DNA from: Akkermansia muciniphila
GTDB taxonomy: Bacteria; Verrucomicrobiota; Verrucomicrobiia; Limisphaerales; SIAT01
NCBI GenBank assembly: GCA_945860945.1
Contig: CAMASG010000023.1
Coordinates: 1 to 35,255, forward strand
Length of the DNA stretch: 35,255 nucleotides
Direction of reading: 5' to 3'
The number at the start of each line of letters is the position of its first letter. Position 1 is the first letter of the stretch. Shown here piece by piece: positions 6,385 to 13,850 of this stretch. A program made the translations under genes and the position numbers. The notes below the pieces were generated by a model. It was not told the origin of the DNA. It made no database searches and saw only the letters and a program-made list of their open reading frames with translations.

Positions 6385-7908
6385 ATGTCCTCCCCGATTA
6401 AAGCCGCGCAACAGCGCGAGGCCTTCAATCGCCTCACGAACGCTGTCGTGTTGTCGCTGCTGCTCCATTTCGGCTTCTACGCCGCGATGGATCTGGGAAA
6501 GAAACTCGACTGGTTCCAGCAACCTCCGCGGGCATCGCTCAGCAAATGGCTCAAGCCACCGAACCTCGTCAGCGCCACCGCTTCCCCTGCCCCGTGGCCG
6601 ATCCAACCCAAACGCCAACGTGAAGAAATGGAACGGGCGCAGAAAAAGAAACCCATTGTCCCCGACCGTTTCATCGAAGTGGACACCACCCTCTCCATCA
6701 TCGATCCACCCGATGATCCGAAGTATTACTCCACACACACCACGCGCGCCGCCGATCCGAATCCGCGCCAGACCAAAGAGAACGTGCCGAAAGTCGATGG
6801 CGAGCAATCGCTAATTCCAAAAATCATCGCCTTTGCTCAACCTGTCGTCGCGCCATTCACGACCAACCCCGACAACCGACTTCTCTTCGGCAAGACGCTC
6901 ACGCCGGTCCCGCCACTCGAGAGCATCATCCGGCCGCAGGGCGATGCGACGTCCGATTTCAAACCGAGCACAGCAATCAATCTTTCTCCCGCTTCGCGCG
7001 ATGAACCGCCGAGCGAAACGGCAATCACGCCCGCACCGAGTCGTGCAGAGTTTGCCAAACTAACTCCTTTCGCCACGTCCGGTGCGCCCAGTCTCAAACT
7101 GTCGGAGAGGACGGACAGCAACGAACCGGCTCGCAACAATCCGTCGTCCCCGTCAAACCTCGCGGCCGCCAACGCACCGTTTACCTCTGCGCCCATCTCG
7201 AAAACGCCCACCCTGCCCGAAGCGAACGTGGGGCGAGGCCTCTCGCTCAATCGACCGACAGCGGATGCGCGGTTCGACTTCAAACCGGCCGCCGCAATCA
7301 ATCCTTCGCCCTCGGCGCGCAACGAAACTCCGGGCGAAGCCACCGCTACTTCTGCTTCGGGACCGGCCCGAATTGAATTTACTAAACTGACGCCGTTGAC
7401 GCCGACCGCGCCGGGTGCGCTTGGCCTCAAGTTGCCGGAAGCGCCGAATGGAAACGGATCGTCCGCTCCTTCGCCCAGTCCGAAACCGCGCACATTGCTC
7501 GAAGCGAAAGCCAACCAAGCCGTCTCCGGCGCGCTCGCCGGCAAAAAGATGATTCAGGACGGCGGCGTCAACCGCCCCGGCAAACTTTCCTTCGACGTCA
7601 TCGGTGTGCCGTACGGCCCATACGACGCGCTCTTCTTTTCCGCCGTCCAGCAGCGTTGGTGGGATCTTTTGGACAACGCCCGACAGAGCGCTATGGTTCC
7701 CGGCGAGACCACCCTCAGTTTCCTGCTCCATCACGATGGGCGGATCACCGATCTGAAGCTGATCAATACCAGCGTCACCGAGTTCCAGACGCAGGTCTGT
7801 CCCGCTACGCTCCAAGACCTCTCGCCATTCCTCAAATGGCCGGACGCGATGCGCGAAGCCATCGGTGATAATAAGCGCCAGATACGATTCAGGTTCATCT
7901 ACTGGTGA
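6385..7908 (+). CDS. TonB/TolA-like energy-transducer protein, long paralogue
   Basis: A 507-residue membrane-anchored protein. A single N-terminal helix (about residues 18-36) is followed by a long Pro/Ala/Ser/Thr-rich spacer and a C-terminal domain containing LHHDGRITDLKL, as in TonB/TolA C-terminal domains. Such proteins carry proton-motive force from an ExbB/ExbD motor in the inner membrane to outer-membrane partners. The spacer holds a PKYYST motif shared with the next gene and an internal duplication (6955-7227 and 7276-7509). The in-frame GTG at 6376 has GAGG upstream and is an alternative start. The gene is followed by a shorter paralogue, then exbB and exbD. The outer-membrane partner is unknown. 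Confidence 0.75.
   Translation: MSSPIKAAQQREAFNRLTNAVVLSLLLHFGFYAAMDLGKKLDWFQQPPRASLSKWLKPPNLVSATASPAPWPIQPKRQREEMERAQKKKPIVPDRFIEVDTTLSIIDPPDDPKYYSTHTTRAADPNPRQTKENVPKVDGEQSLIPKIIAFAQPVVAPFTTNPDNRLLFGKTLTPVPPLESIIRPQGDATSDFKPSTAINLSPASRDEPPSETAITPAPSRAEFAKLTPFATSGAPSLKLSERTDSNEPARNNPSSPSNLAAANAPFTSAPISKTPTLPEANVGRGLSLNRPTADARFDFKPAAAINPSPSARNETPGEATATSASGPARIEFTKLTPLTPTAPGALGLKLPEAPNGNGSSAPSPSPKPRTLLEAKANQAVSGALAGKKMIQDGGVNRPGKLSFDVIGVPYGPYDALFFSAVQQRWWDLLDNARQSAMVPGETTLSFLLHHDGRITDLKLINTSVTEFQTQVCPATLQDLSPFLKWPDAMREAIGDNKRQIRFRFIYW
6955..7509 (+). repeat. Internal duplication in the first TonB-like spacer
   Basis: Unit A (6955-7227) and unit B (7276-7509), offset by 321 bases, encode related segments. 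Both start with DFKP and AIN, then share an EFxKLTP motif, a LKL motif, and finally LPEAN or LLEAK. The units are diverged in sequence, so the duplication is old, but the frame and order of motifs are kept. Confidence 0.7.
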
Positions 7909-7932
7909 AGCGCGCGCAGGCGCACAATACAT

Positions 7933-7961
7933 TTGCCCCGGCGTACTCTTTGCCGCATTCT
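7933..7961 (+). promoter_or_regulatory. Putative promoter of the second tonB-like gene
   Basis: TTGCCC (7933-7938), a 17-base spacer and CATTCT (7956-7961). The -10 ends 13 bases before the ATG at 7975 and seven before the in-frame GTG at 7969. The second paralogue may therefore be transcribed on its own, with little or no leader. Confidence 0.4.
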
Positions 7962-7974
7962 GTGAGTAGTGATA

Positions 7975-8877
7975 ATGGAGGCCAAAACCAACGCGGCGCT
8001 CGAGCGGCAATGCCTGAACCGGCTAACCGCAGCCGTCGTCCTCTCCGCAGTACTCCACCTCGTCGCTTACGCCGGATTGCAAGTGGCCAAACGCGCTGAC
8101 TTCTCATTGCCGCGTTTGCCGCAGCTCGTGAAGATTTCCCTGCCAGCGCCGACGCCTGTCGTCACGGAGAAAAAGGTTTCGCTGACGTTCGTCACCGTGG
8201 ATCCCGACACCGCTCAGACTACGGCGCCGAAGAACCCGAAGTTTTACTCCACACACAGCACGGTCGCCGCGCAACCTGCACCGGCCAAAACGAAGGCTGA
8301 ACTAACGAAAGTGGAGGGGAAGAAATCGGAGGTGCCAAAAATCGCGGACGTACCCGTGCCCTCTCCGAAGCCCATTCTAAAAACCGTTGCAAAGGTTGAG
8401 TCGAAGAACGCGGCGCTTCCGTTGCAGCCGAAACCGCTCCAACCCGCCGCACCACCAGAGGCCAAACCGCGCACGTTGGCGGAGGCGAAAGCGGAGCAGA
8501 AGGCCGGCGGCATCTTCACCGAAAAAAGTCACCAAGAAGGCAACGCGCCGCGCGTGGGCCGACTCGCCTTCGATGCCGCTGGCACGCCTTTTGGCGTGTA
8601 CGACGCCAAGTTCATCGCCGCCGTTCAGGAGCAATGGTACACGCTGCTGCAAAATCGTAACGGCAAACCCGGCCGTGTCGTCGTCGATTTTCGACTGCAT
8701 GACGACGGGCGCATTACCGATTTGCGCGTGGCCGAAACCAGTGTCGACCCTCTACTCTCGTATATCTGCGAACAGGCCATCCTCAAGCCGGCGCCGTACG
8801 AGCGCTGGCCGAAGACGATGCGCGAGACCGTCGGCGCGCCGCAGCGCGACGTACGTTTCACCTTCCACTACAATTGA
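7975..8877 (+). CDS. TonB/TolA-like energy-transducer protein, short paralogue
   Basis: A 300-residue paralogue of the preceding gene with the same plan: one N-terminal helix (LTAAVVLSAVLHLVAYAG), a Pro/Lys/Ala-rich spacer and a C-terminal domain with VDFRLHDDGRITDLRV and CEQAIL. It shares PKFYSTHSTVAA, the KVEGKKS region and PRTLAEAKA with the longer protein but has only one copy of the duplicated spacer. Energy transduction with the downstream ExbB/ExbD is the likely role, based on order and domain type. The in-frame GTG at 7969 is a close alternative start. The gap to exbB is 118 bases, in which I see nothing except the exbB ribosome binding site. Confidence 0.75.
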   Translation: MEAKTNAALERQCLNRLTAAVVLSAVLHLVAYAGLQVAKRADFSLPRLPQLVKISLPAPTPVVTEKKVSLTFVTVDPDTAQTTAPKNPKFYSTHSTVAAQPAPAKTKAELTKVEGKKSEVPKIADVPVPSPKPILKTVAKVESKNAALPLQPKPLQPAAPPEAKPRTLAEAKAEQKAGGIFTEKSHQEGNAPRVGRLAFDAAGTPFGVYDAKFIAAVQEQWYTLLQNRNGKPGRVVVDFRLHDDGRITDLRVAETSVDPLLSYICEQAILKPAPYERWPKTMRETVGAPQRDVRFTFHYN

Positions 8878-8995
8878 ACGCCACTTCACGCTTGAGTTCG
8901 CACAGCGCAACCGCCATTAATCCACCCGCCCAGCGCGCGTTCCGCGACAGTTCAATGGGGAATGGCGCAGTGGACAAAGGACCGGAGAATACCAA

Positions 8996-9586
8996 ATGGA
9001 ACAAATCATCTTCCTCACGCTGATCATCACTTCCATCGTCAGTCTCACCTTCATCATCGAACGCGGCCTCGCCCTGCGCTCGACGCATGTCATCCCGCCA
9101 ATCGTCGCGGAAGCGCAGCAAGCCTGCCGGACGCCCGCGCAGGTGGAGACGCTCCGCACCGTCTGCCAAGCCAATCCCTCGCCGCTCAGTAGGCTGCTCC
9201 TCACCGCCGCCGATCACCTCGATCGTCCGCGCGAAGAAACGGTGGAAGCCCTCGAAATCCGCGCTCGCAACGAAGTGGTGCGCCTCGAACGCGGTCTCGT
9301 GTTGCTTGAAATCGTCACCGGCATCGCACCGCTGCTCGGCCTCGTCGGCACCGTGATGGGCCTCATCAAACTCTTCGCCGCGATGTCGAGCGCGACCGGC
9401 GACCAAGGCAAGTTCGCGGAAGGCATCGCACTCGCGTTGAACGCCACGCTGATGGGTCTCATCATCGCCATCCCCTCGCTCATCGCCTGGAGCTACTACA
9501 ACAAGAAAGTAGAGACTCTCACCGTCGAGATGGAAACGCACTGCGACGAGTTCCTGCGCCGCCAGTATCGTCAGCTGGAGCATTGA
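8996..9586 (+). CDS. exbB: ExbB/TolQ/MotA-family proton channel protein
   Basis: Inner-membrane motor component that, with ExbD, uses the proton gradient to drive a TonB-like protein. The 196-residue protein has three membrane helices: residues about 4-24, a second containing GIAPLLGLVGTVMGLI, and a third with LALNATLMGLIIAIPSLI; these two motifs are the family hallmarks. The ATG at 8996 has a good Shine-Dalgarno, GGAG (8984-8987), eight bases upstream. exbD follows after three bases. Whether it is functionally ExbB or TolQ cannot be told from sequence alone; the adjacent TonB-like genes fit either. Confidence 0.9.
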   Translation: MEQIIFLTLIITSIVSLTFIIERGLALRSTHVIPPIVAEAQQACRTPAQVETLRTVCQANPSPLSRLLLTAADHLDRPREETVEALEIRARNEVVRLERGLVLLEIVTGIAPLLGLVGTVMGLIKLFAAMSSATGDQGKFAEGIALALNATLMGLIIAIPSLIAWSYYNKKVETLTVEMETHCDEFLRRQYRQLEH

Positions 9587-9589
9587 CCG

Positions 9590-10012
9590 ATGCGCTTCGC
9601 CACCTCGAAAAAGCGGACCACGCCGGCGATCATCATCGTCTCGCTCATCGACGTGTTGATGGTCGTGTTGATTTTCATGATGGTCAGCACCACCTTCAAG
9701 AAGCTGCCCAGCGTCCAACTCGCGCTCCCGGAATCGAAGCAGGCTCAAGGCGCCGGCAAAGACCCGACGCAGCCGGTGATCATCACCATCGCCAAAGTCC
9801 CGCCGCACCTCTACCTCGACAGCCAACCCGTCACTGCCGAGAAGCTCGAGGCGGAGCTGAAAGCCCGCACCGCCGGCAATCCGCAGCTCATCCTCTCCAT
9901 CCGCGCCGACACCGACGCCCCCTTCGGACAAGTCGTGAAAGTGCGCGACGCCGCGCAAGCCGCTGGCATCAAAAACATCAACGCCTTCGTCAAAGCCCCC
10001 GGCGCGCCGTAG
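9590..10012 (+). CDS. exbD: ExbD/TolR-family protein
   Basis: Partner of ExbB in the proton-driven motor. The 140-residue protein has one N-terminal membrane helix containing the key acidic residue in SLIDVLMVVLIFMM (the Asp is the conserved proton-carrying position), then a periplasmic domain with PVIITIAK, LILSIRADTDAPFG and a C-terminal helix. It starts three bases after exbB, consistent with translational coupling. The next gene, argG, is convergent. Confidence 0.9.
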   Translation: MRFATSKKRTTPAIIIVSLIDVLMVVLIFMMVSTTFKKLPSVQLALPESKQAQGAGKDPTQPVIITIAKVPPHLYLDSQPVTAEKLEAELKARTAGNPQLILSIRADTDAPFGQVVKVRDAAQAAGIKNINAFVKAPGAP

Positions 10013-10020
10013 TCATGTAC

Positions 10021-10053
10021 CAAAAAAGAAGGGACGGTTTGAATGCCGTCCCC
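10021..10053 (-). terminator. Rho-independent terminator of argG
   Basis: Read on the minus strand, GGGACGG pairs with CCGTCCC (plus positions 10046-10052 and 10031-10037) around an 8-base loop, followed at once by TTCTTTTTTG. It lies about 50 bases past the argG stop. On the plus strand no T tract follows the stem, so it should act for argG only. Confidence 0.8.
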
Positions 10054-10100
10054 TTCGTGACTCTTGAAATTCTGACGCGTTTCGCCCGCTGTCGCGTCGC

Positions 10101-11339
10101 TTACTTCTTCCGCTTCTTCGATCCGTGCACGGCTGCGGCCACGCGCAGACGCAGGCCGTTCAAGCGAATGAAGCCGGTAGCATCGTCCTGATTGTAAGCC
10201 TTCGTCGGATCGGCTTCCATCGTGGCAATGTGCGGATTGTAGAGGCTCACCGCACTCTTGCGGCCGATCACGTAGATGCCGGCCTTGTAAAGTTTCACGC
10301 GCACGGTGCCGGTGACGTTCTTCTGCGATTCCTCCACGTAAGCCTGCAACGCGAGACGTTCCGGTGCGTACCAGAATCCGTTGTAAACGAGCTCAGCGTA
10401 TTTCGGAATCAACGCGTCACGCTGGTGCATCACCTCGCGGTCCATCGTGAGACTCTCCATCTGCCGATGCGCGAAGTGTAGAATCGCCCCGCCCGGCGTC
10501 TCGTACACGCCGCGGCTTTTCATGCCGACGAAACGGTTCTCCACCATGTCCACGCGACCGACGCCGTGTTTGCCGCCGAACTTGTTGAGCGATTTCATCA
10601 CGGCTAGCGGATTCATCGCCTTGCCGTTCACAGCCACGCAGTCGCCGCGGTCGAATTCTAGTTCCACCAACTCGGGCTTGTCCGGCGCGTCCTCCGGCAG
10701 CACGGAGAGTGTCGTGAAATAATCGCGATTCTTCAGATCATACGAGTCGTACCACGGATCCTCGAGAATGCCGGCCTCGTAGGAAATGTGCAGAAGATTG
10801 CGGTCCATCGAATACGGCTTCTTCGCGCTCGCCTGCACGGGAATCCGCTTCGCCGCGCAGTAATCAATCATCTCCTGACGACCGGGAAAATCCTTACGAA
10901 ACCGCTCGTCGCGCCACGGGGCGATGATTTCCAACTCCGGCGCGAGCGCCGCGGTCGTTAACTCGAAGCGCACCTGATCGTTGCCTTTGCCTGTCGCGCC
11001 GTGAGCAATCGCGACAGCTTTTTCTTTCCGAGCGATCTCGATCATTCGCTTGGCGATCAGCGGACGGGCGATGCTCGTGCCGAGAAAATATTGCCCCTCG
11101 TACACCGCGCCGGCGCGAATCATCGGATAGATGAAGTCGCGCGCGAACTCCTCTTGGAGGTTGTCGATGTATATCTTCGTGGCGCCGGTGTTCTTGGCTT
11201 TTTTCTCAAGCCCATTGAGTTCCTCCTCCTGGCCGATGTCGGCGCAGAAGGCGATGATCTCCGCGTTGTACTTTTCCTTGATCCACGAGAGCAGCACCGA
11301 GGTGTCGAGACCGCCCGAGTATGCGAGAACGATTTTCAT
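10101..11339 (-). CDS. argG: Argininosuccinate synthase
   Basis: ArgG joins citrulline and aspartate using ATP to give argininosuccinate, the next-to-last step of arginine synthesis. The 412-residue protein starts with the ATP-pyrophosphatase P-loop [12 protein letters not shown] and carries family motifs [24 protein letters not shown] and [10 protein letters not shown]. The length is normal. The C-terminus ends in KKRKK, a short basic tail. It has its own putative promoter and terminator, so it appears monocistronic; no other arg biosynthesis gene is in the window. Confidence 0.97.
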   Translation of the reverse strand: MKIVLAYSGGLDTSVLLSWIKEKYNAEIIAFCADIGQEEELNGLEKKAKNTGATKIYIDNLQEEFARDFIYPMIRAGAVYEGQYFLGTSIARPLIAKRMIEIARKEKAVAIAHGATGKGNDQVRFELTTAALAPELEIIAPWRDERFRKDFPGRQEMIDYCAAKRIPVQASAKKPYSMDRNLLHISYEAGILEDPWYDSYDLKNRDYFTTLSVLPEDAPDKPELVELEFDRGDCVAVNGKAMNPLAVMKSLNKFGGKHGVGRVDMVENRFVGMKSRGVYETPGGAILHFAHRQMESLTMDREVMHQRDALIPKYAELVYNGFWYAPERLALQAYVEESQKNVTGTVRVKLYKAGIYVIGRKSAVSLYNPHIATMEADPTKAYNQDDATGFIRLNGLRLRVAAAVHGSKKRKK

Positions 11340-11358
11340 AAATTCAAAAGCGAATGGA

Positions 11359-11387
11359 ATTAACCGTCAACCGATCAAGTCCGCCAA
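11359..11387 (-). promoter_or_regulatory. Putative argG promoter
   Basis: On the minus strand, TTGGCG (plus 11382-11387), a 17-base spacer and GTTAAT (plus 11359-11364), ending 19 bases before the argG ATG. Its -35 abuts the T-rich tail of the upstream DUF1015 terminator. No ARG-box or Shine-Dalgarno was recognised. Confidence 0.4.
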
Positions 11388-11416
11388 GAACAAAAGCGCG
11401 AACAATAGGTCGCGCG
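11385..11416 (-). terminator. Probable terminator of the DUF1015 gene
   Basis: On the minus strand GCGCG (plus 11411-11415) pairs with CGCGC (plus 11396-11400), extended by AC/GT with a one-base bulge, followed by TTTTGTTCTT. It begins a few bases after the DUF1015 stop codon and separates that gene from argG. Confidence 0.5.
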
Positions 11417-11420
11417 CGCC

Positions 11421-12635
11421 TCAGATCATGTGGCAGAACATCGCGTCGCGCAGCTTCGGCTCGAACCACGTGCTCTTGGGCGGCATGATGCCGCCAGCAT
11501 CGGCGATGGACATCAGATCCTCGATGCTCGTCGGGAACATCGAAAAGGCGCAGGCGTACTCACCGGCATTGACGAGCTTCTCCAACTCGGCCGTGCCGCG
11601 GATGCCTCCGACGAAGTTGATCCGCTTGCTGGTGCGCGGATCGTCGATGCCGAAGATCGGCGCGAGGATGAGCTTCTGCAGCAACGTCACGTCGAGTCTC
11701 TCAATCGGATCGCTAGTAGCGACAAACTGCGGACGGAAGGTGAGAGCGCGCCATTTCCCCCCGAGATAAAGGCTCAGCTCATGTTTGTGCGTGGGCTTCG
11801 GCGCGCCATTTTCCTGAATGAGAAAGATGGCGTCGAGCTTGGCCAAAAGCTGCTCCGGAGTGAGGCCGTTCAAATCTTTCAGTACTCGATTGTACGGAAG
11901 AATCTGCATCTGGTTGTGCGGAAAAATGACGGTGAGAAATCCCCCGCTCTGCCCTGCGCCTTTGCGCGACTGAAAAATGCGGCCCGCTGCGGCGCTGCGG
12001 TGATGGCCGTCGGCGATGTAGAGAAATGGAATCTGGGCGAACGTCCGCTCGACGAGCGCAATCTCGTCCGCGGTTGAGAGCATCCACGACGTGTGGCGCA
12101 CGCCGTCAGCAGCGGTGAAATCCACTGCCGGAGCCGTGGCAATTTTCTTCGCGACGAAATCATCGAACGCCGCATCCGCGCGATACGTGAGGAAGACGGG
12201 ACCTGTCTGGCTATTGAGCGTCTCGATGTGGCGGACGCGATCGTCTTCCTTGTCGATGCGCGTGAGCTCGTGTTTTTTGATGATGCCGTTGAGATATTCC
12301 TCGCAGCTCGCCGCAGCGACGAGACCGACCTGCGCGTGCGATCCCATGATCTGGCGATAGAGGTAGAAGCAGGGTTGACCATCCTGCCGGAGAGCGCCGT
12401 CGGTGATGAGCCGGGCGAAATTCTCCTGACCTTTGGAATACACGGCCGCGGAATAAAGATAGGTGGCGGGCGGCAGATCGATTTCGGGTTTACTGACGTG
12501 AAGAAAGGAAATCGGATTGCCGGCGGCGACGGCGCGGGCCTCATCGCTGGACATGACGTCGTAGGGAAGCTCGCAGATGCGGGCGGCGAGTTCGGGCTTG
12601 GGGCGCAGGGCGGCGAAGGGTTTGATTGTAGCCAT
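11421..12635 (-). CDS. DUF1015 family protein
   Basis: A 404-residue cytosolic protein of the DUF1015 family. Recognisable parts are the N-terminal PFAALRPKPELA and LPYDVMSSDEA, a central region with YLYRQ, KKHELTR and the signature IADGHHRSAAA, and a C-terminal segment with FVGG. Members are widespread in bacteria and archaea, and their biochemical activity is unknown to me; some lie next to serine-pathway genes, which are absent here. The start ATG at 12635 begins with the family N-terminus. It is divergent from infC across 187 bases and upstream of argG, but a terminator and a promoter lie between them. Confidence 0.9.
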   Translation of the reverse strand: MATIKPFAALRPKPELAARICELPYDVMSSDEARAVAAGNPISFLHVSKPEIDLPPATYLYSAAVYSKGQENFARLITDGALRQDGQPCFYLYRQIMGSHAQVGLVAAASCEEYLNGIIKKHELTRIDKEDDRVRHIETLNSQTGPVFLTYRADAAFDDFVAKKIATAPAVDFTAADGVRHTSWMLSTADEIALVERTFAQIPFLYIADGHHRSAAAGRIFQSRKGAGQSGGFLTVIFPHNQMQILPYNRVLKDLNGLTPEQLLAKLDAIFLIQENGAPKPTHKHELSLYLGGKWRALTFRPQFVATSDPIERLDVTLLQKLILAPIFGIDDPRTSKRINFVGGIRGTAELEKLVNAGEYACAFSMFPTSIEDLMSIADAGGIMPPKSTWFEPKLRDAMFCHMI

Positions 12636-12709
12636 AAAAGCGCGGCGAAGTTACGCGGCGCACGGTGTGAACGCACGAAAAAACACCATGCCACACGGCA
12701 GAAAATCAC

Positions 12710-12738
12710 TTGCAGCCAACGCGGGGCAGCGGTATATG
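12710..12738 (+). promoter_or_regulatory. Possible infC promoter
   Basis: TTGCAG (12710-12715), a 17-base spacer and TATATG (12733-12738) lie in the 187-base interval between the DUF1015 gene and infC. It would give a leader of about 78 bases. No promoter for the DUF1015 side was recognised. Confidence 0.3.
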
Positions 12739-12810
12739 TCCCCTGTACTTAGAAGACGGTTGCCACGGGTTATCACGCTTGATTAGCAAAAGAATGACAC
12801 AGACCAAATT

Positions 12811-12814
12811 GGAG
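12811..12814 (+). promoter_or_regulatory. Shine-Dalgarno that fixes the TTG start of infC
   Basis: GGAG at 12811-12814 is eight bases before the TTG at 12823. The nearby ATG (12815) is in another frame, so the TTG is the only sensible start. An in-frame ATT at 12808 lies upstream of the Shine-Dalgarno and is not favoured. Confidence 0.65.
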
Positions 12815-12822
12815 ATGCTCGC

Positions 12823-13551
12823 TTGAGCCGGCCTTTCCCTCCTCGTAGTTTCCCTCCCTCACAGTTGCACCGCATCAACGGGAAGATCCGTGCCCGCGAA
12901 GTGCGCGTCATCGGACATGACGGCCAGCAGATCGGCGTCATCGCACTGAACGATGCGCTGAATCTCGCGCGCCAGCAGGGTGTCGACTTGGTCGAGATTT
13001 CGCCCAACGCCGTCCCGCCCGTCTGCCGGATTGTGGACTACGGCAAGTTCAAATATGAGCAGTCCAAGAAGGACAAGGACTCCAAGAAATCCAACGCCGG
13101 CAAGGTGAAGGAAATCCAACTCAGCGTGAAGATTGACCCGCATGATTTCGCAACGAAGCTGCAGCACGCCGTCGACTTTTTCAGCGAAGACATGAAGGTG
13201 AAAATCGCGCTCCGCTTCCGCGGACGCGAGATGGCGCACACCGAGTACGGCTTCCAAGTCGTCAACAAGTTCATTCAGGAGTGCGCTCCGTACGCCACGC
13301 CGGAGATGCAGCCGAAAGTCATCGGCAAAGGCATCAACCTCATGCTCAATCCGCTCCCGCGCGCCAAGCGCGCCAAGAATCCGAAGGCCGTCGAGCAGGA
13401 AGCCGAGGAAGTGGAAATGGAGAAGAAAGAGCGTCAGCCGAAATCGCAGCCCAAATCGGCCAAAGTGGTCATCCCGACTGACGCAGCGGAGAAGCCGTCC
13501 GACTTCGGAAGCAGTCCCTTCTCGCAGGTCAATCTGCCCGAAGGCCAGTAG
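12823..13551 (+). CDS. infC: Translation initiation factor IF-3, extended C-terminus, TTG start
   Basis: IF-3 binds the 30S subunit, keeps 50S away and checks initiator tRNA and start codon. The 242-residue protein has the N-terminal domain with INGKIRAREVRVIG, GVDLVEISPNAVPPVCRI and DYGKFKYEQSKK, the linker, and the C-terminal domain with FRGREMAH. It exceeds the usual 170-180 residues through a tail of about 60 residues rich in Lys, Glu and Pro. The start is TTG behind GGAG. IF-3 selects against non-AUG starts, and the E. coli gene uses AUU for autoregulation, so a TTG start here could serve the same purpose (inference). rpmI and rplT, the usual neighbours, are absent; an L7/L12-like gene follows after 17 bases. 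Confidence 0.95.
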   Translation: MSRPFPPRSFPPSQLHRINGKIRAREVRVIGHDGQQIGVIALNDALNLARQQGVDLVEISPNAVPPVCRIVDYGKFKYEQSKKDKDSKKSNAGKVKEIQLSVKIDPHDFATKLQHAVDFFSEDMKVKIALRFRGREMAHTEYGFQVVNKFIQECAPYATPEMQPKVIGKGINLMLNPLPRAKRAKNPKAVEQEAEEVEMEKKERQPKSQPKSAKVVIPTDAAEKPSDFGSSPFSQVNLPEGQ

Positions 13552-13568
13552 TCCTCTCGCCAATTTCT

Positions 13569-13847
13569 ATGGAACCACGGCCGAGTGATCCGAGGTTGAA
13601 GGAAATCCACGACGCCATCCTCGCTGGGCAAAAAATCCAAGCCATCAAGCTGTGGCGCGAATTGACCGACTCTGGCTTGGCCGAGGCGAAGCAGGCCATC
13701 GAACGACTCACCGACGAGGTTCGGGCCAAGAATCCGGAGAAATTCTCGCAGCAGCCACCGCCGCAGGGATGCCAGATGGCTGCCGCCGTACTTCTGTTTT
13801 TAGGGATAGCCGGCGGGCTGATTTTCGGGCTTTTCAGCCGACGTTGA
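13569..13847 (+). CDS. Small membrane protein with a ribosomal L7/L12 C-terminal-like domain
   Basis: A 92-residue protein. Residues about 8-50 resemble the C-terminal domain of ribosomal protein L7/L12, with a helix-turn around KIQAIKLWRELTDSGLAEAKQAIE (the same pattern as K-x-IK-x-R-x-x-T-x-x-GL-x-EAK in L12). A Pro/Gln linker is followed by a C-terminal membrane helix (about 70-90) ending in SRR. The L12 domain binds translation factors in true L12; here the membrane anchor and lack of the L12 dimerisation domain suggest another, unknown role. The start ATG has no clear Shine-Dalgarno and lies 17 bases after infC, so co-expression with infC is likely. It ends three bases from the convergent Hsp70 gene. 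Confidence 0.75.
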   Translation: MEPRPSDPRLKEIHDAILAGQKIQAIKLWRELTDSGLAEAKQAIERLTDEVRAKNPEKFSQQPPPQGCQMAAAVLLFLGIAGGLIFGLFSRR

Positions 13848-13850
13848 ACT

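Noticed and set aside
8878-8995. tRNA or small RNA in the gap before exbB
   Set aside because: No cloverleaf, no GGTTCGAATCC-like T arm, and no terminator-like hairpin was found; only the exbB Shine-Dalgarno is supported.
8858-9958. Minus-strand open frame (366 codons) over exbB and exbD
   Set aside because: Its composition is highly Asp/Glu/His/Arg-biased, as in shadows, and both opposite-strand genes are certain.
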